Assembly (NCBI RefSeq): GCF_900107285.1
Contig: NZ_FNPK01000001.1
Coordinates: forward strand, 1-64,000
Direction of reading: 5' to 3'
From: Acinetobacter kyonggiensis
GTDB taxonomy: Bacteria > Pseudomonadota > Gammaproteobacteria > Pseudomonadales > Moraxellaceae
Length of the DNA: 64,000 bases
In this document: piece after piece, positions 1-8,317 of the stretch
How the letters are laid out: the number at the start of each line of letters is the position of its first letter
How positions within the stretch are numbered: the first letter of the stretch is position 1
Made by a program: the position numbers and the translations under genes
The notes under the pieces: model-generated
Seen by the model: the letters and a program-made list of their open reading frames with translations, nothing else
What the model was told of the DNA's origin: nothing
Databases searched by the model: none

Positions 1-499
1 GTAATTTCTACCATCAATCAATGAAAATAATTTCGATCAATCAACCAGTAAAAATCCACACAAGTTGTTCTTCATAATCTCTTAATGATCTTCTTACTGA
101 TTCGTCATCAACAAGCTAGGTCGGCTATACTACTCTCTTTTCAGAGAAAGTCAACAGGTTTTGTTAAATTCTTTTCCGACAAACCTAAGTTTAAATCTAA
201 TCTTAAAATCTCATTCGAAATCTTAACAATCCAACCAACTCATTGATTTACCAGAGGTTTTATTTAACATCACCGCCGATGGATACGCATTATAGGTGAA
301 AAAAATTCTCATGCAACCCCTTTTTTTAACTTTCTTTATCGGATGAGTGTTTATCACTCAAAATTAGTCTTTTTGTCTTATTTTTCTACATATTTTGATC
401 AAATTTGTTTTAATACGCGTATTCAAAGACCTGTTAATATAGTTTATTACGTAGTTTCAGCTTTAAGCACCAGCTTACTATAGAGCTCTAGGATTTCTT
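1..499. other. Intergenic region upstream of mlaA, no gene seen
   Basis: This AT-rich stretch has no convincing reading frame on either strand. It must hold the mlaA promoter and perhaps that of a gene to the left of the window. No hairpin with a T-run, tRNA or recognisable small RNA was seen. Confidence 0.5.
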
Positions 500-1420
500 A
501 TGCGTCACTTCCATTATGTTTGGGCTAGCCTTTTATCTTTTGGGTTAATTTCTCCTGTAATTGCAAATGATTCGATTCATAATTCTGAATCACCAACAAC
601 AGAAGGCTTAGAAACACCTTCAACGAAACAAATCCAAAGTGCTCAACACCCTCGTCTTGAAGCATTAAAAGAATTAAAAAATGTGAAAGCTAAAGATTTA
701 AATGTAAATGCGAATGCAACCCAACCTGAAAGCCAAAAAGATCCGTTACAACCCTTAAATCGACAGGTATATGCTTTCAATGATGCTCTAGATCGTCATG
801 TAGCTCGACCACTCGCTGTTCAATATAAAGAAAAAGTACCTTCTGATATGCGCGGATCATATCGTCAGTTTCGCAAAAATTTAGGTGAACCTTGGAATGC
901 AGCAAATCAACTGATTCAGGGCCGACCACTTCGAGCTGCAGAATCATTAGGCCGTTTTTCCATTAATACTATTACGACTTTAGGTTTTGCCGATCCTGCT
1001 CGACGTTTAGGCTTATATGCTGAAGAAGAAAACTTTGGCACCACCTTAGGTTATTACGGCATTCCTTCGGGACCTTATTTGGTTTTACCTGTTTTTGGTC
1101 CAAGTACATTTCGAGATACTGTGGGTCTAGTTATGGATAGCCAAGCCCGACCACAAAAATATATCTTTGAAGATCGTGAAGGTGTTTATTGGACAGACCA
1201 AGTTTTACGCGGCATTGATGCTCGTTCTCAACTTCTAGATATAGAAGATGTTTTACAAGGTGATAAATATGCCGCCATTCGTGATATTTACTTACAACGT
1301 AAAAATTTCGCAATTGCAGAAAAAAAAGGACTAGAATCTGAGTCACTGTTTATTGATGATGATCAAGATAGCACTGAGAATGACGTGCCAGAAGATGATG
1401 TAGATACAACAAACAAATAA
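500..1420 (+). CDS. mlaA: MlaA (VacJ) family outer-membrane lipid asymmetry protein, apparently not a lipoprotein
   Basis: MlaA is the outer-membrane component of the Mla pathway. It removes misplaced phospholipids from the outer leaflet and hands them to periplasmic MlaC. The 306-aa protein has a Sec-type signal peptide (hydrophobic residues about 8-21, likely cut after VIA), then a polar low-complexity linker to about residue 78. The MlaA domain follows from about 81 to 265, opening with the family motif DPLQPLNRQVYAFN, and the C-terminal tail is very acidic. E. coli MlaA is a lipoprotein. This protein contains no cysteine at all, so it cannot be lipidated through a lipobox. It stands alone here, with no other mla gene nearby. 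The family assignment is secure; the different anchoring is inferred from the missing cysteine. Confidence 0.93.
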   Translation: MRHFHYVWASLLSFGLISPVIANDSIHNSESPTTEGLETPSTKQIQSAQHPRLEALKELKNVKAKDLNVNANATQPESQKDPLQPLNRQVYAFNDALDRHVARPLAVQYKEKVPSDMRGSYRQFRKNLGEPWNAANQLIQGRPLRAAESLGRFSINTITTLGFADPARRLGLYAEEENFGTTLGYYGIPSGPYLVLPVFGPSTFRDTVGLVMDSQARPQKYIFEDREGVYWTDQVLRGIDARSQLLDIEDVLQGDKYAAIRDIYLQRKNFAIAEKKGLESESLFIDDDQDSTENDVPEDDVDTTNK

Positions 1421-1532
1421 GTCTTTTCCATTTATTAAAAATATGATCAGTTAAGCATCTTTCTTTGCTGATCATTAGATTGTTATAGTACAACTATAGG
1501 CATCATCACTTTAAGGGTCATACAATTTCTTT

Positions 1533-2501
1533 ATGTATTTCATTCAACCAACTCGTAATATTCCTTATTTAGATCAGGTACTCAGTACACTACCCAGTGT
1601 GCAAATGATTTGCATAGATGATATTGATTTGTATGATCCCACCATTTTAGCTATTGCTGATGTGCAAGACTACCTAACCCATCAATGGTCGCTCCCTACT
1701 ATTGTGTTGGCCTTTGAAAATGAAGGTACGGCCTTAGCTCAAGCTTGGGAACTGGGTGCTTTAGCAGGTTGGATATGGAATAAACTGCCGCGTGATCCTG
1801 AAGGGGCATTACTTAAAATTGATGCACAATATAAGCGCAATCAAGATAGTCGTGATCTACCCTCAGCTGCACATCTACAAAAATGCTTACTGCCTAATCC
1901 AATTGAATTGATGAACTATAAGGTTGAAACCTTGTTTCAACCTTCTGCATATTTGTCTGGTGATTGGTACGATTATTGGAAAATTAGCGATAAAGAAATT
2001 ATGTTTTATCTGGCTGATGTTTCTGGACATGGGGTCACCAGCAGTTTACTCACCTCTTGGATGGCGGCCTTTCATGGTCGATCCAAAACACCGCGTGAAT
2101 TGATTAAAAAACTCAATGGCATGCTGGTTCAAGAAAATATTGAAAAGCATATTACGATGATTGCAGGCGTTTTAAATTTAGAAACCCATCAATTACGTTG
2201 GTCAAGCGCTGGACATTATCCGCCTGCAATTATCTTTGAACCCAACCAACCACCTAAAATTTTAAACACCAGTAGTTTCCCTTTAGGATTGACTGAAGAT
2301 CTTGAAGTCGAAGAATTCGTATGTGTGCTGAATCGTCATGCACGGTTTATTATTTGTTCTGATGGTGCACTCGAACCTTTTGATGGTGGTCTGAATGAAC
2401 AATTTGAAAAATTAGTCTTCCATTTGCAGAATCAATCGTTCCAAGCGCCCGAACATGTGGCAGATGACATTGCTATCTTAAGTTTACGTCGAATGAATTA
2501 A
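1533..2501 (+). CDS. gigA: GigA-like PP2C/SpoIIE serine phosphatase with N-terminal receiver-like domain
   Basis: The 322-aa protein joins an N-terminal receiver-like segment (about 1-100) to a SpoIIE/RsbU-type PP2C phosphatase domain (about 110-320). Metal-binding acidic residues of the PP2C fold are visible: D144 in SGDWYD, D162 in LADVSGHG, D277 in CSDGALE and D311-D312 in DDIAIL. The receiver-like part shows no clear phospho-accepting aspartate pocket and may be degenerate. The next gene encodes a STAS protein, the usual substrate of such phosphatases. In Acinetobacter baumannii the matching pair GigA/GigB controls stress survival and antibiotic tolerance. Assignment to gigA rests on domain layout plus gene order. 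No membrane segment is present, so it should act in the cytoplasm. Confidence 0.82.
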   Translation: MYFIQPTRNIPYLDQVLSTLPSVQMICIDDIDLYDPTILAIADVQDYLTHQWSLPTIVLAFENEGTALAQAWELGALAGWIWNKLPRDPEGALLKIDAQYKRNQDSRDLPSAAHLQKCLLPNPIELMNYKVETLFQPSAYLSGDWYDYWKISDKEIMFYLADVSGHGVTSSLLTSWMAAFHGRSKTPRELIKKLNGMLVQENIEKHITMIAGVLNLETHQLRWSSAGHYPPAIIFEPNQPPKILNTSSFPLGLTEDLEVEEFVCVLNRHARFIICSDGALEPFDGGLNEQFEKLVFHLQNQSFQAPEHVADDIAILSLRRMN

Positions 2502-2614
2502 CCATATAATCAATATGTTAACTTTCAACTAAGCAAACTACGCCCTTTGGCTACTTGAGTCTCTAGTGGCCCTATGTGATAATTTTACAATCCTTCTCTG
2601 CAAATGGCATTTAT

Positions 2615-3133
2615 ATGTCAACAGGTCATGTTGAATATGCAAGCTTGAATGGAACGCATATTTTTAAGCTTATTGGCGAAGTGCGTGCCCAATCTTGTAT
2701 CAGTCTAGACAAACTCCTTAGTAAAATTGAACAGCAATCAAATGTGGTTGGGGCAATCGTAGATTTAACCCAAACCACATTTATTGACAGTACTGTTTTA
2801 GGTGTACTCGCCAAGCTTGGTCTCAAGCTCAAGCAAATCCACCACATTCAGGCCGTCATGTTATCTACCAATCCTGATATTACAACTTTGGCCAACAGTA
2901 TGGGTTTGGGTCAAGTTTTTGTGATCTTAAATTATTGTGGTGACCCCAAAGTATGCACACTTGAATTAATGGAAGAACACATTAGTCATAACACCATGTT
3001 AACTACTGTTTTAGATGCGCATAAAACACTGATGGAGTTGAATGAAAACAACCTCAACATGTTTGAGCCTTTGGTTAAACAGCTGCAAAAAGAACAAGAG
3101 AATATTGAGCAAGTGTCTCAACAAAACGTATAA
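2615..3133 (+). CDS. gigB: GigB-like STAS-domain anti-sigma-factor antagonist
   Basis: The protein is 172 aa from the ATG at 2615. An in-frame ATG at 2576 would add 13 residues that do not resemble the family. The STAS domain covers about residues 1-105. Its phosphorylatable signature is FIDSTVLG, with Ser59-Thr60 at the position of the conserved phospho-site of SpoIIAA/RsbV-type antagonists. A helical, glutamine- and glutamate-rich C-terminal extension (about 110-172) is unusual for a minimal STAS protein. The gene lies 113 bp after the PP2C phosphatase gene and 24 bp before a nitrilase-family gene, so the three are probably co-transcribed. The expected function is a phospho-switch reset by GigA. 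The partner cannot be read from the sequence. Confidence 0.82.
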   Translation: MSTGHVEYASLNGTHIFKLIGEVRAQSCISLDKLLSKIEQQSNVVGAIVDLTQTTFIDSTVLGVLAKLGLKLKQIHHIQAVMLSTNPDITTLANSMGLGQVFVILNYCGDPKVCTLELMEEHISHNTMLTTVLDAHKTLMELNENNLNMFEPLVKQLQKEQENIEQVSQQNV

Positions 3134-3157
3134 AAATTATTTATTAGAGCCCACCAC

Positions 3158-3982
3158 ATGACTTTACTCTCTGTTGTACAAATGAATTCCCAAGATGATA
3201 TTGAAGCCAATTTCATCGTGATCGAGTCGTTAATACAACAAAGTAAAGCAGATGGTGCAGAGCTAATTGTTTTCCCTGAAAACTTTGTTTGTTTTGCAGG
3301 TGGAAAACAACGCGAGACAGCAGCGCAGTTTGAAATGATTCAACAGCGTTTAGAACATCTTGCCCAGCAATATCAAATTTGGATTGTGGCGGGGACACTT
3401 CCCTGTCCCTTCCGCCCTGATGGTTCCATCATTCCTGATGGTCGTGTGCGGACTGTAAGCCTGTGTATTAGCCCTGAACGTACTGAAGCACGTTATGACA
3501 AAATTCATTTGTTTGATGTTCAAGTCAGTGATGCTGTCGGTGGCTATCAAGAATCTAAATTTTTTGAACCTGGAACAGATGTTGTCGTTGCAAAAACGCC
3601 TTTTGGTCAGATTGGACTGATGGTCTGTTATGACCTACGTTTTCCCGAATTGGCACTCACTTTACGTGCTCAAGGTGCAAATATATTGACTGCACCTGCA
3701 GCATTTACTTACACCACAGGTCAAATGCATTGGCAGTTATTGCTGCAAGCACGAGCAATCGACAGTCAATGTCATATTTTAGGTGCGGCACAACAAGGCT
3801 GGCACGGTGAAAAGCGCCAAACATGGGGACATGCTGGAGCAACCCATAGCCGTGGTCAAATTTTAGCAATTACAGAGGCAGAGGGTGCTCAGCTGATAAC
3901 TGTTCCTTTCGATTTACAAGAACAACAGGCGATACGTGCATCGATGCCTTTAATACAGCATCGTAAATTGATGACTTTATAA
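3158..3982 (+). CDS. Carbon-nitrogen hydrolase, Nit1-type (probable deaminated glutathione amidase)
   Basis: This 274-aa protein is a complete nitrilase-superfamily domain with the Glu-Lys-Cys triad in order: E41 (VFPENF), K115 (RYDKIHLFDV) and C157 (MVCYDLRFPE). The sequence RYDKIHLFD and the CYDLRFPEL block are typical of the Nit1/YbeM branch. That branch hydrolyses deaminated glutathione back to alpha-ketoglutarate and cysteinylglycine (metabolite repair). It has no signal peptide and should be cytoplasmic. The start codon lies 24 bp after the gigB stop, suggesting a shared transcript with the stress-signalling pair. The exact substrate is inferred from the branch; other omega-amidase activity is possible. 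Confidence 0.87.
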   Translation: MTLLSVVQMNSQDDIEANFIVIESLIQQSKADGAELIVFPENFVCFAGGKQRETAAQFEMIQQRLEHLAQQYQIWIVAGTLPCPFRPDGSIIPDGRVRTVSLCISPERTEARYDKIHLFDVQVSDAVGGYQESKFFEPGTDVVVAKTPFGQIGLMVCYDLRFPELALTLRAQGANILTAPAAFTYTTGQMHWQLLLQARAIDSQCHILGAAQQGWHGEKRQTWGHAGATHSRGQILAITEAEGAQLITVPFDLQEQQAIRASMPLIQHRKLMTL

Positions 3983-4098
3983 ATCTTTTTCCTTTAAAGC
4001 AAAAAAAAATTTGATATAAAAATTACAAAATCACCGCTTATTTTTTCCTCCAAATCATCCAAGATAAAATCTTGATAAAATTTATGAGGGATCACAAC

Positions 4099-4524
4099 AT
4101 GTCTTTAGAAAAAGCGGTCTATACAGCAAAAGCCAAAGCAACAGGTGGACGTGATGGTCGAGCGACATCATCAGATGAAATTTTAGATGTAAAGTTAGCC
4201 GTACCTAAAGAAATGGGCGGTGCTGGTGGAGGCACCAATCCAGAACAACTTTTTGCAGCAGGTTATTCAGCGTGTTTTTTAGGTGCAATGAAATTCGTTG
4301 CAGGCAGAGATAAACTCAACATTTCCAAAGATGCCTATATTGAAGGCGAAGTGGGTATTGGGCCTATACCAACAGGTTTCGGCATTGAAGTAAAATTAAA
4401 TATTCACCTAGAAGGTATGGATCAAGCTGAAGCACAAAAATTAGTTGATGCAGCACATATTGTTTGCCCTTACTCAAATGCAACCCGTGGCAATATTAAT
4501 GTCACTTTAAATCTGATTACCTAA
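4099..4524 (+). CDS. ohr: Ohr/OsmC family organic hydroperoxide reductase
   Basis: The product is 141 aa from the ATG at 4099, which follows a GAGGG ribosome binding site at the right distance. An in-frame ATG at 4072 would add nine residues not typical of the family. Ohr proteins reduce organic hydroperoxides with a two-cysteine mechanism. Both cysteines are in their family contexts: C59 in AAGYSACFLGAMK and C123 in HIVCPYSNATRGN. R18 in the GGRDGRA segment fits the arginine that assists the peroxidatic cysteine. The length matches Ohr rather than the wider OsmC group. No OhrR regulator gene is adjacent. A hairpin follows the stop codon. Confidence 0.92.
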   Translation: MSLEKAVYTAKAKATGGRDGRATSSDEILDVKLAVPKEMGGAGGGTNPEQLFAAGYSACFLGAMKFVAGRDKLNISKDAYIEGEVGIGPIPTGFGIEVKLNIHLEGMDQAEAQKLVDAAHIVCPYSNATRGNINVTLNLIT

Positions 4525-4538
4525 GCAAGCACTCAATC

Positions 4539-4570
4539 TATCCTAAAATAAAGTTCATCATTTTAGGATA
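4539..4570 (+). terminator. Hairpin after ohr, possible bidirectional terminator
   Basis: A perfect 10-bp stem (TATCCTAAAA at 4539-4548 with TTTTAGGATA at 4561-4570) lies 15 bp past the ohr stop. There is no strong T-run, so termination is only likely. The gspE gene converges on this region from the right. Confidence 0.5.
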
Positions 4571-4723
4571 GAATTCTGCATTGATTCAATAAGATGTAAA
4601 AATCAATAAAATACAACTCAGATCACTCGACCGCCCTATTTGATGCACAATACATAAAATAAATTGCCGAGTTTTATGAAGTTCAACAATTTATCAAATT
4701 ATAAACAATCAAAAGACTTCACG

Positions 4724-6211
4724 TTAATCCGCAGCTTCATTGGTCACGCGTAGCACTTCTTCCAAGGTAGTTTTGCCTTGTAACACTTTACGTAAACCGT
4801 CATCACGAATAGAGCCTGATTGCTGACGTGCATAAGCCTCCAATTCATATTCCGCAGCATTACCATGAATGAAACGGCGCATTTGATCATCGACAGGGAC
4901 AATTTCATAAATTGCCGTTCGCCCCATAAAACCCGTATGTGAACAATGATCACAGCCTTTCGGTTGTGGCAACTTGAATGTCGCTTCGGTATTTAAATGT
5001 CGAAAAACTTCAGTTTCAAATGCATCCGCATCGTGCCATGTTGCACAGCGTGAACATAAGGTTCGCACTAAACGCTGTGCGATCACTCCAATCAAAGAAC
5101 TGGCCAGCAAGAAGGGTTCTATCCCCATATCTTTTAACCGTGTGACTGCCCCAATAGCCGTATTCGTGTGCAGCGTAGACAAGACTAAATGACCTGTGAG
5201 TGAGGCTTGAACAGCAATTTCTGCGGTTTCTAAATCACGAATCTCACCCACCATGACCACATCTGGGTCTTGACGCAACATGGCTTTTAACGCCCGAGCA
5301 AAGGTCATATCTACTTTGGTGTTGACCTGTGTTTGCCCAATGCCTTCCAATTGGTATTCGATTGGATCTTCCGCAGTCAAAATATTTTTTGAGCCATCAT
5401 TTAAGTCCGATAAGGCTGCGTATAAAGTGGTGGTTTTACCCGAACCTGTTGGTCCAGTGACCAAAATAATGCCATGTGGACGATGCACTAAATGCGTCAA
5501 ACGCTCATAATCAGGCTGCATCAAGCCCAAATGCGTCATATTTAACCGCCCTGCTTGCTTGTCAAGTAAACGCATCACTACACGTTCGCCATGTGACGAA
5601 GGTAAGGTCGAGACACGCACATCAACTTCACGTCCTGCCAACCTTAAAGACATACGACCATCTTGCGGCACGCGCTTTTCAGCAATATCAAGTTTTGCCA
5701 TGACTTTAATACGTGATACCAACAATGGTGCAAGTTCACGACGAGGTTGGACAATTTCACGCAGTTGCCCATCAACCCGTAATCGAACGGATAATTTTTT
5801 TTCAAAAGATTCGATATGAATATCAGAGGCACCGACACGAATGGCTTCAGAGAGCAAGGCATTAATTAGACGAACAATCGGAGCATCATCTTCCTGATCC
5901 ATCAAATCTTCAGCTTCAGGCACCGAGTCAGCCAAACTAAGTAAATCTGGATGATCTTCTAAACCCGCAGCCACTTGTTGTGATTCGCCCGTATCCCCCG
6001 CAAAACTTGAACTCAGCAATTGATGAAACTCTTGCTCGCTACATAATTGGTGCTGTGCAGGATAAGCTAAATAGCGACGTGCTTCTTGTATCGCAAGCAA
6101 TGGCGTATTTTCACGGCGTACAATAAAGGCTTGATCACCCTCGTATCGAAGCAATACGCCATGACGCTTAGCAAAACTATAGGGTATTTGTAATTGTTTA
6201 AGTATTTGCAT
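4724..6211 (-). CDS. gspE: Type II secretion system ATPase GspE
   Basis: GspE powers the type II secretion pseudopilus from the inner face of the cytoplasmic membrane. The 495-aa protein has an N-terminal GspE/MshEN-like region (about 1-110) and the secretion ATPase core. Visible motifs are the Walker A box [11 protein letters not shown], the Asp box region HGERVVMRLLD, the Walker B region DPDVVMVGEIRD and the His box STLHTNTAIGA. The four-cysteine zinc motif typical of GspE (CSRC, then CDHC) lies near the C-terminus. The ATG at 6211 is preferred over a TTG one codon earlier. The gene stands alone: no other gsp gene is in the window, consistent with the scattered T2SS loci known in Acinetobacter. 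Confidence 0.95.
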   Translation of the reverse strand: MQILKQLQIPYSFAKRHGVLLRYEGDQAFIVRRENTPLLAIQEARRYLAYPAQHQLCSEQEFHQLLSSSFAGDTGESQQVAAGLEDHPDLLSLADSVPEAEDLMDQEDDAPIVRLINALLSEAIRVGASDIHIESFEKKLSVRLRVDGQLREIVQPRRELAPLLVSRIKVMAKLDIAEKRVPQDGRMSLRLAGREVDVRVSTLPSSHGERVVMRLLDKQAGRLNMTHLGLMQPDYERLTHLVHRPHGIILVTGPTGSGKTTTLYAALSDLNDGSKNILTAEDPIEYQLEGIGQTQVNTKVDMTFARALKAMLRQDPDVVMVGEIRDLETAEIAVQASLTGHLVLSTLHTNTAIGAVTRLKDMGIEPFLLASSLIGVIAQRLVRTLCSRCATWHDADAFETEVFRHLNTEATFKLPQPKGCDHCSHTGFMGRTAIYEIVPVDDQMRRFIHGNAAEYELEAYARQQSGSIRDDGLRKVLQGKTTLEEVLRVTNEAAD

Positions 6212-6305
6212 CAAAGTTTATAATGATGAATAAATTGATTTGAGTGTACTCTAAGCATATGGCAGCGTGAAGTCTGTTTTTTACTGATTAAGCAATATAG
6301 GAAAT

Positions 6306-7133
6306 ATGCTGTTGTCTAAAAATAATGAATTGATCGAACCTGAGCATCCCAATTTAAAATGGTGGGGCGAATACACCTTTGAATTAAATCAGCCCAAAGC
6401 ATGGCAATTTGGTTCCTTATTATTTCGTCTCACCCGCGGGCTACAAGAATGGCGGATGGAATTTCATCGCCCACAAGTTCAGTATGACTATGAACAAAAG
6501 TGGCATGCCATTGAAGATCCCCATTTTGGTTTCCCTCAGCCCGCGAAAATAGAACGCTATATGTTCAAATCAACGCAAAGTAAATTGCAATTGATGCCGC
6601 GTTTAGCAGACCGTTCTGTGGTAATCAAACCAGTCGACCCAATTTATATTCCTGCTGGACAACGTGGCACACTGTATATCAGCACCCCCTTATGGATTGC
6701 TGGTTTTGTCGAAGGGCAAAAAGATCCACTGTTTGATATTCCAGTCATTCTTCCCAAAGACACTTGGTTTGGTCCGAATCATCGTATGGGCGAGATTTGT
6801 TATGCGACTGCTGTTGATGGTCGTACTGAACTACATCAGTTAAAACCACGCGCCTTTCGTGCAGTCACACCAATTGAATTTCATAATACCAGTCACCAAC
6901 AATTACGTTTTGATCGAATGAATGTACCTGTTTCTGCGCTCCCGCTATTTTATAGTGAAAGTACGGGGCGGTTATGGACATCACAAATTAAAGTGCTACA
7001 TGAAGGTTTGGATCGCCCGCCTCGAATTCGTATTGAAAATCGCACACCGCCACATGCAGGTGAAGTCATGTATGTCCATCCACCACGTGCGCCAGCCAGT
7101 GCTTTGTTTAATATGTTTGATTCATTTTTCTAG
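6306..7133 (+). CDS. DUF432-like protein of unknown function, paired with MscS
   Basis: This 275-aa protein has no signal peptide or clear membrane helix. It is rich in aromatic and basic residues and its pattern is mostly beta-strand (for example WWGEYTF, RGTLYISTPLWIAG). I associate it with the DUF432 family, whose genes often precede mechanosensitive-channel genes; the name is tentative. The start at 6306 follows an AGGA ribosome binding site. The stop codon is only 8 bp before the MscS gene, whose ribosome binding site GGGG directly follows this stop, so the two are translationally close and surely co-transcribed. The context suggests a channel partner or modulator, which is inference only. 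Confidence 0.75.
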   Translation: MLLSKNNELIEPEHPNLKWWGEYTFELNQPKAWQFGSLLFRLTRGLQEWRMEFHRPQVQYDYEQKWHAIEDPHFGFPQPAKIERYMFKSTQSKLQLMPRLADRSVVIKPVDPIYIPAGQRGTLYISTPLWIAGFVEGQKDPLFDIPVILPKDTWFGPNHRMGEICYATAVDGRTELHQLKPRAFRAVTPIEFHNTSHQQLRFDRMNVPVSALPLFYSESTGRLWTSQIKVLHEGLDRPPRIRIENRTPPHAGEVMYVHPPRAPASALFNMFDSFF

Positions 7134-7141
7134 GGGGCAAA

Positions 7142-8068
7142 ATGGCCGATTCAAATATTCCAAAAGAAATCACCAGTAGCCTCAAAGGTGTTTTCACCAA
7201 TATTAATACCGATCGACTCACTGAAATTTTGGTTGCACTCTCCTTGGCTGTCATTGGTTTTCTGATTGCCCGATTTGTATCAAATGCCTTTATTCGTACC
7301 ATTGGCTCACGTTTTAATGCACACCAACGCTTGGTGTGGCGACGCGGTATTTTTTATTTCATCTTCTTAATTTTTGTCATGGCAAGCTTAAAAGAAGCCG
7401 GCTTTAAGCTGAGTGTCTTTTTAGGTGCGGCAGGTATTTTAACCGTTGCTTTGGGTTTTGCATCTCAAACCTCCGCTTCCAACTTAATCAGTGGTTTATT
7501 TTTGATTGGTGAAGGTTCTTTTGAAATCGGTGATACCATTCAATTGACCTTAATTCGAGGGAACACCATTGAAGGTGAGGTCATTTCGATTGACTTACTT
7601 TCTGTCAAACTGTTAACCCAAGATAATGTCTATGTTCGACTCCCGAACGAGCAGCTCATTCGCGCCCCTGTGCATAACTTGTCAAAATTTCCGATACGGC
7701 GTATTCCCATTACTTTAGCCATTAACTTTCATGAAGATATTATTAAAGTTCGTGAAGTGCTGCTTGATGTTGCCAATAAATATCCATTGGTTTTGGCCGA
7801 CCCGAAACCTGCTGTCACGGTCACGGCATTCCGTGAATCTTCCATTGAACTGTTATTTGCCATTTGGTGTGACCGTGAAAACTTTTTTAAAGTGCGGGAT
7901 GAAATGCAAGAACGCATCCGCAATGGCTTCCTAGACAATCAAATTGAAATCCCTGTCCCTAAAATGGGTTTTGTCGATCGACCAGCGAATATGCAACCTT
8001 TAAATGATGCCGATATTGATCAATATGCCAATGCCAAAGAAGTCAAAAGAGCGCCTGATTTAAAATAA
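7142..8068 (+). CDS. Small-conductance mechanosensitive ion channel, MscS family
   Basis: The 308-aa protein has an N-terminal amphipathic segment, then two to three inner-membrane helices (about 28-50, 68-88 and a pore helix about 95-125). The pore helix FLGAAGILTVALGFASQTSASNL carries the alanine/glycine pattern typical of MscS TM3. The beta domain follows (GDTIQL, GEVISIDLLSVKLLTQDNVYVRLPNEQL), then a C-terminal alpha/beta domain. Such channels release solutes on hypo-osmotic shock. The short length is close to E. coli MscS (286 aa) rather than the large MscK type. It forms an operon with the preceding DUF432-like gene. Confidence 0.93.
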   Translation: MADSNIPKEITSSLKGVFTNINTDRLTEILVALSLAVIGFLIARFVSNAFIRTIGSRFNAHQRLVWRRGIFYFIFLIFVMASLKEAGFKLSVFLGAAGILTVALGFASQTSASNLISGLFLIGEGSFEIGDTIQLTLIRGNTIEGEVISIDLLSVKLLTQDNVYVRLPNEQLIRAPVHNLSKFPIRRIPITLAINFHEDIIKVREVLLDVANKYPLVLADPKPAVTVTAFRESSIELLFAIWCDRENFFKVRDEMQERIRNGFLDNQIEIPVPKMGFVDRPANMQPLNDADIDQYANAKEVKRAPDLK

Positions 8069-8084
8069 TTTTTTTAATCATTTA

Positions 8085-8120
8085 ATCCTCCCCAACCCTC
8101 CTTTAAAAAAGGAGGGAGAC
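8085..8120. repeat. Hairpin repeat related to the elements at 25548 and 32405
   Basis: About 17 bp after the MscS stop is a run of the form CCTCCCCAACCCTCC, then a TTTAAAAAA core, then GGAGGG, forming a G/C-clamped hairpin. The same C-rich/G-rich layout recurs between pheT and pheS and after secB. A degenerate second half (TCCCTC to GAGGGA) can be traced at 8191-8217, so this may be a decayed copy of a paired element. It may also terminate the MscS transcript. Confidence 0.6.
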
Positions 8121-8317
8121 ATCAATTAAACGATAATTCAGATTTAGTCTCTTTTTCTCCAAAGCAGGAAAGTCCCTCTTTTTCAAAGATGAGTCGTATA
8201 TGGCGCAAGAGGGAGATTTTATCTATTCGCACCTATAGAAAAGAATTCCCCTTCTCCTAATAGGAGATGAGAATCCTCAATATATATATTTTGAGTCTGC
8301 AAGGGAGAGGAAAAATA

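Noticed and set aside
2576..2614. Upstream start for gigB
   Set aside because: The extra 13 residues do not fit the STAS N-terminus; the ATG at 2615 is the natural start.
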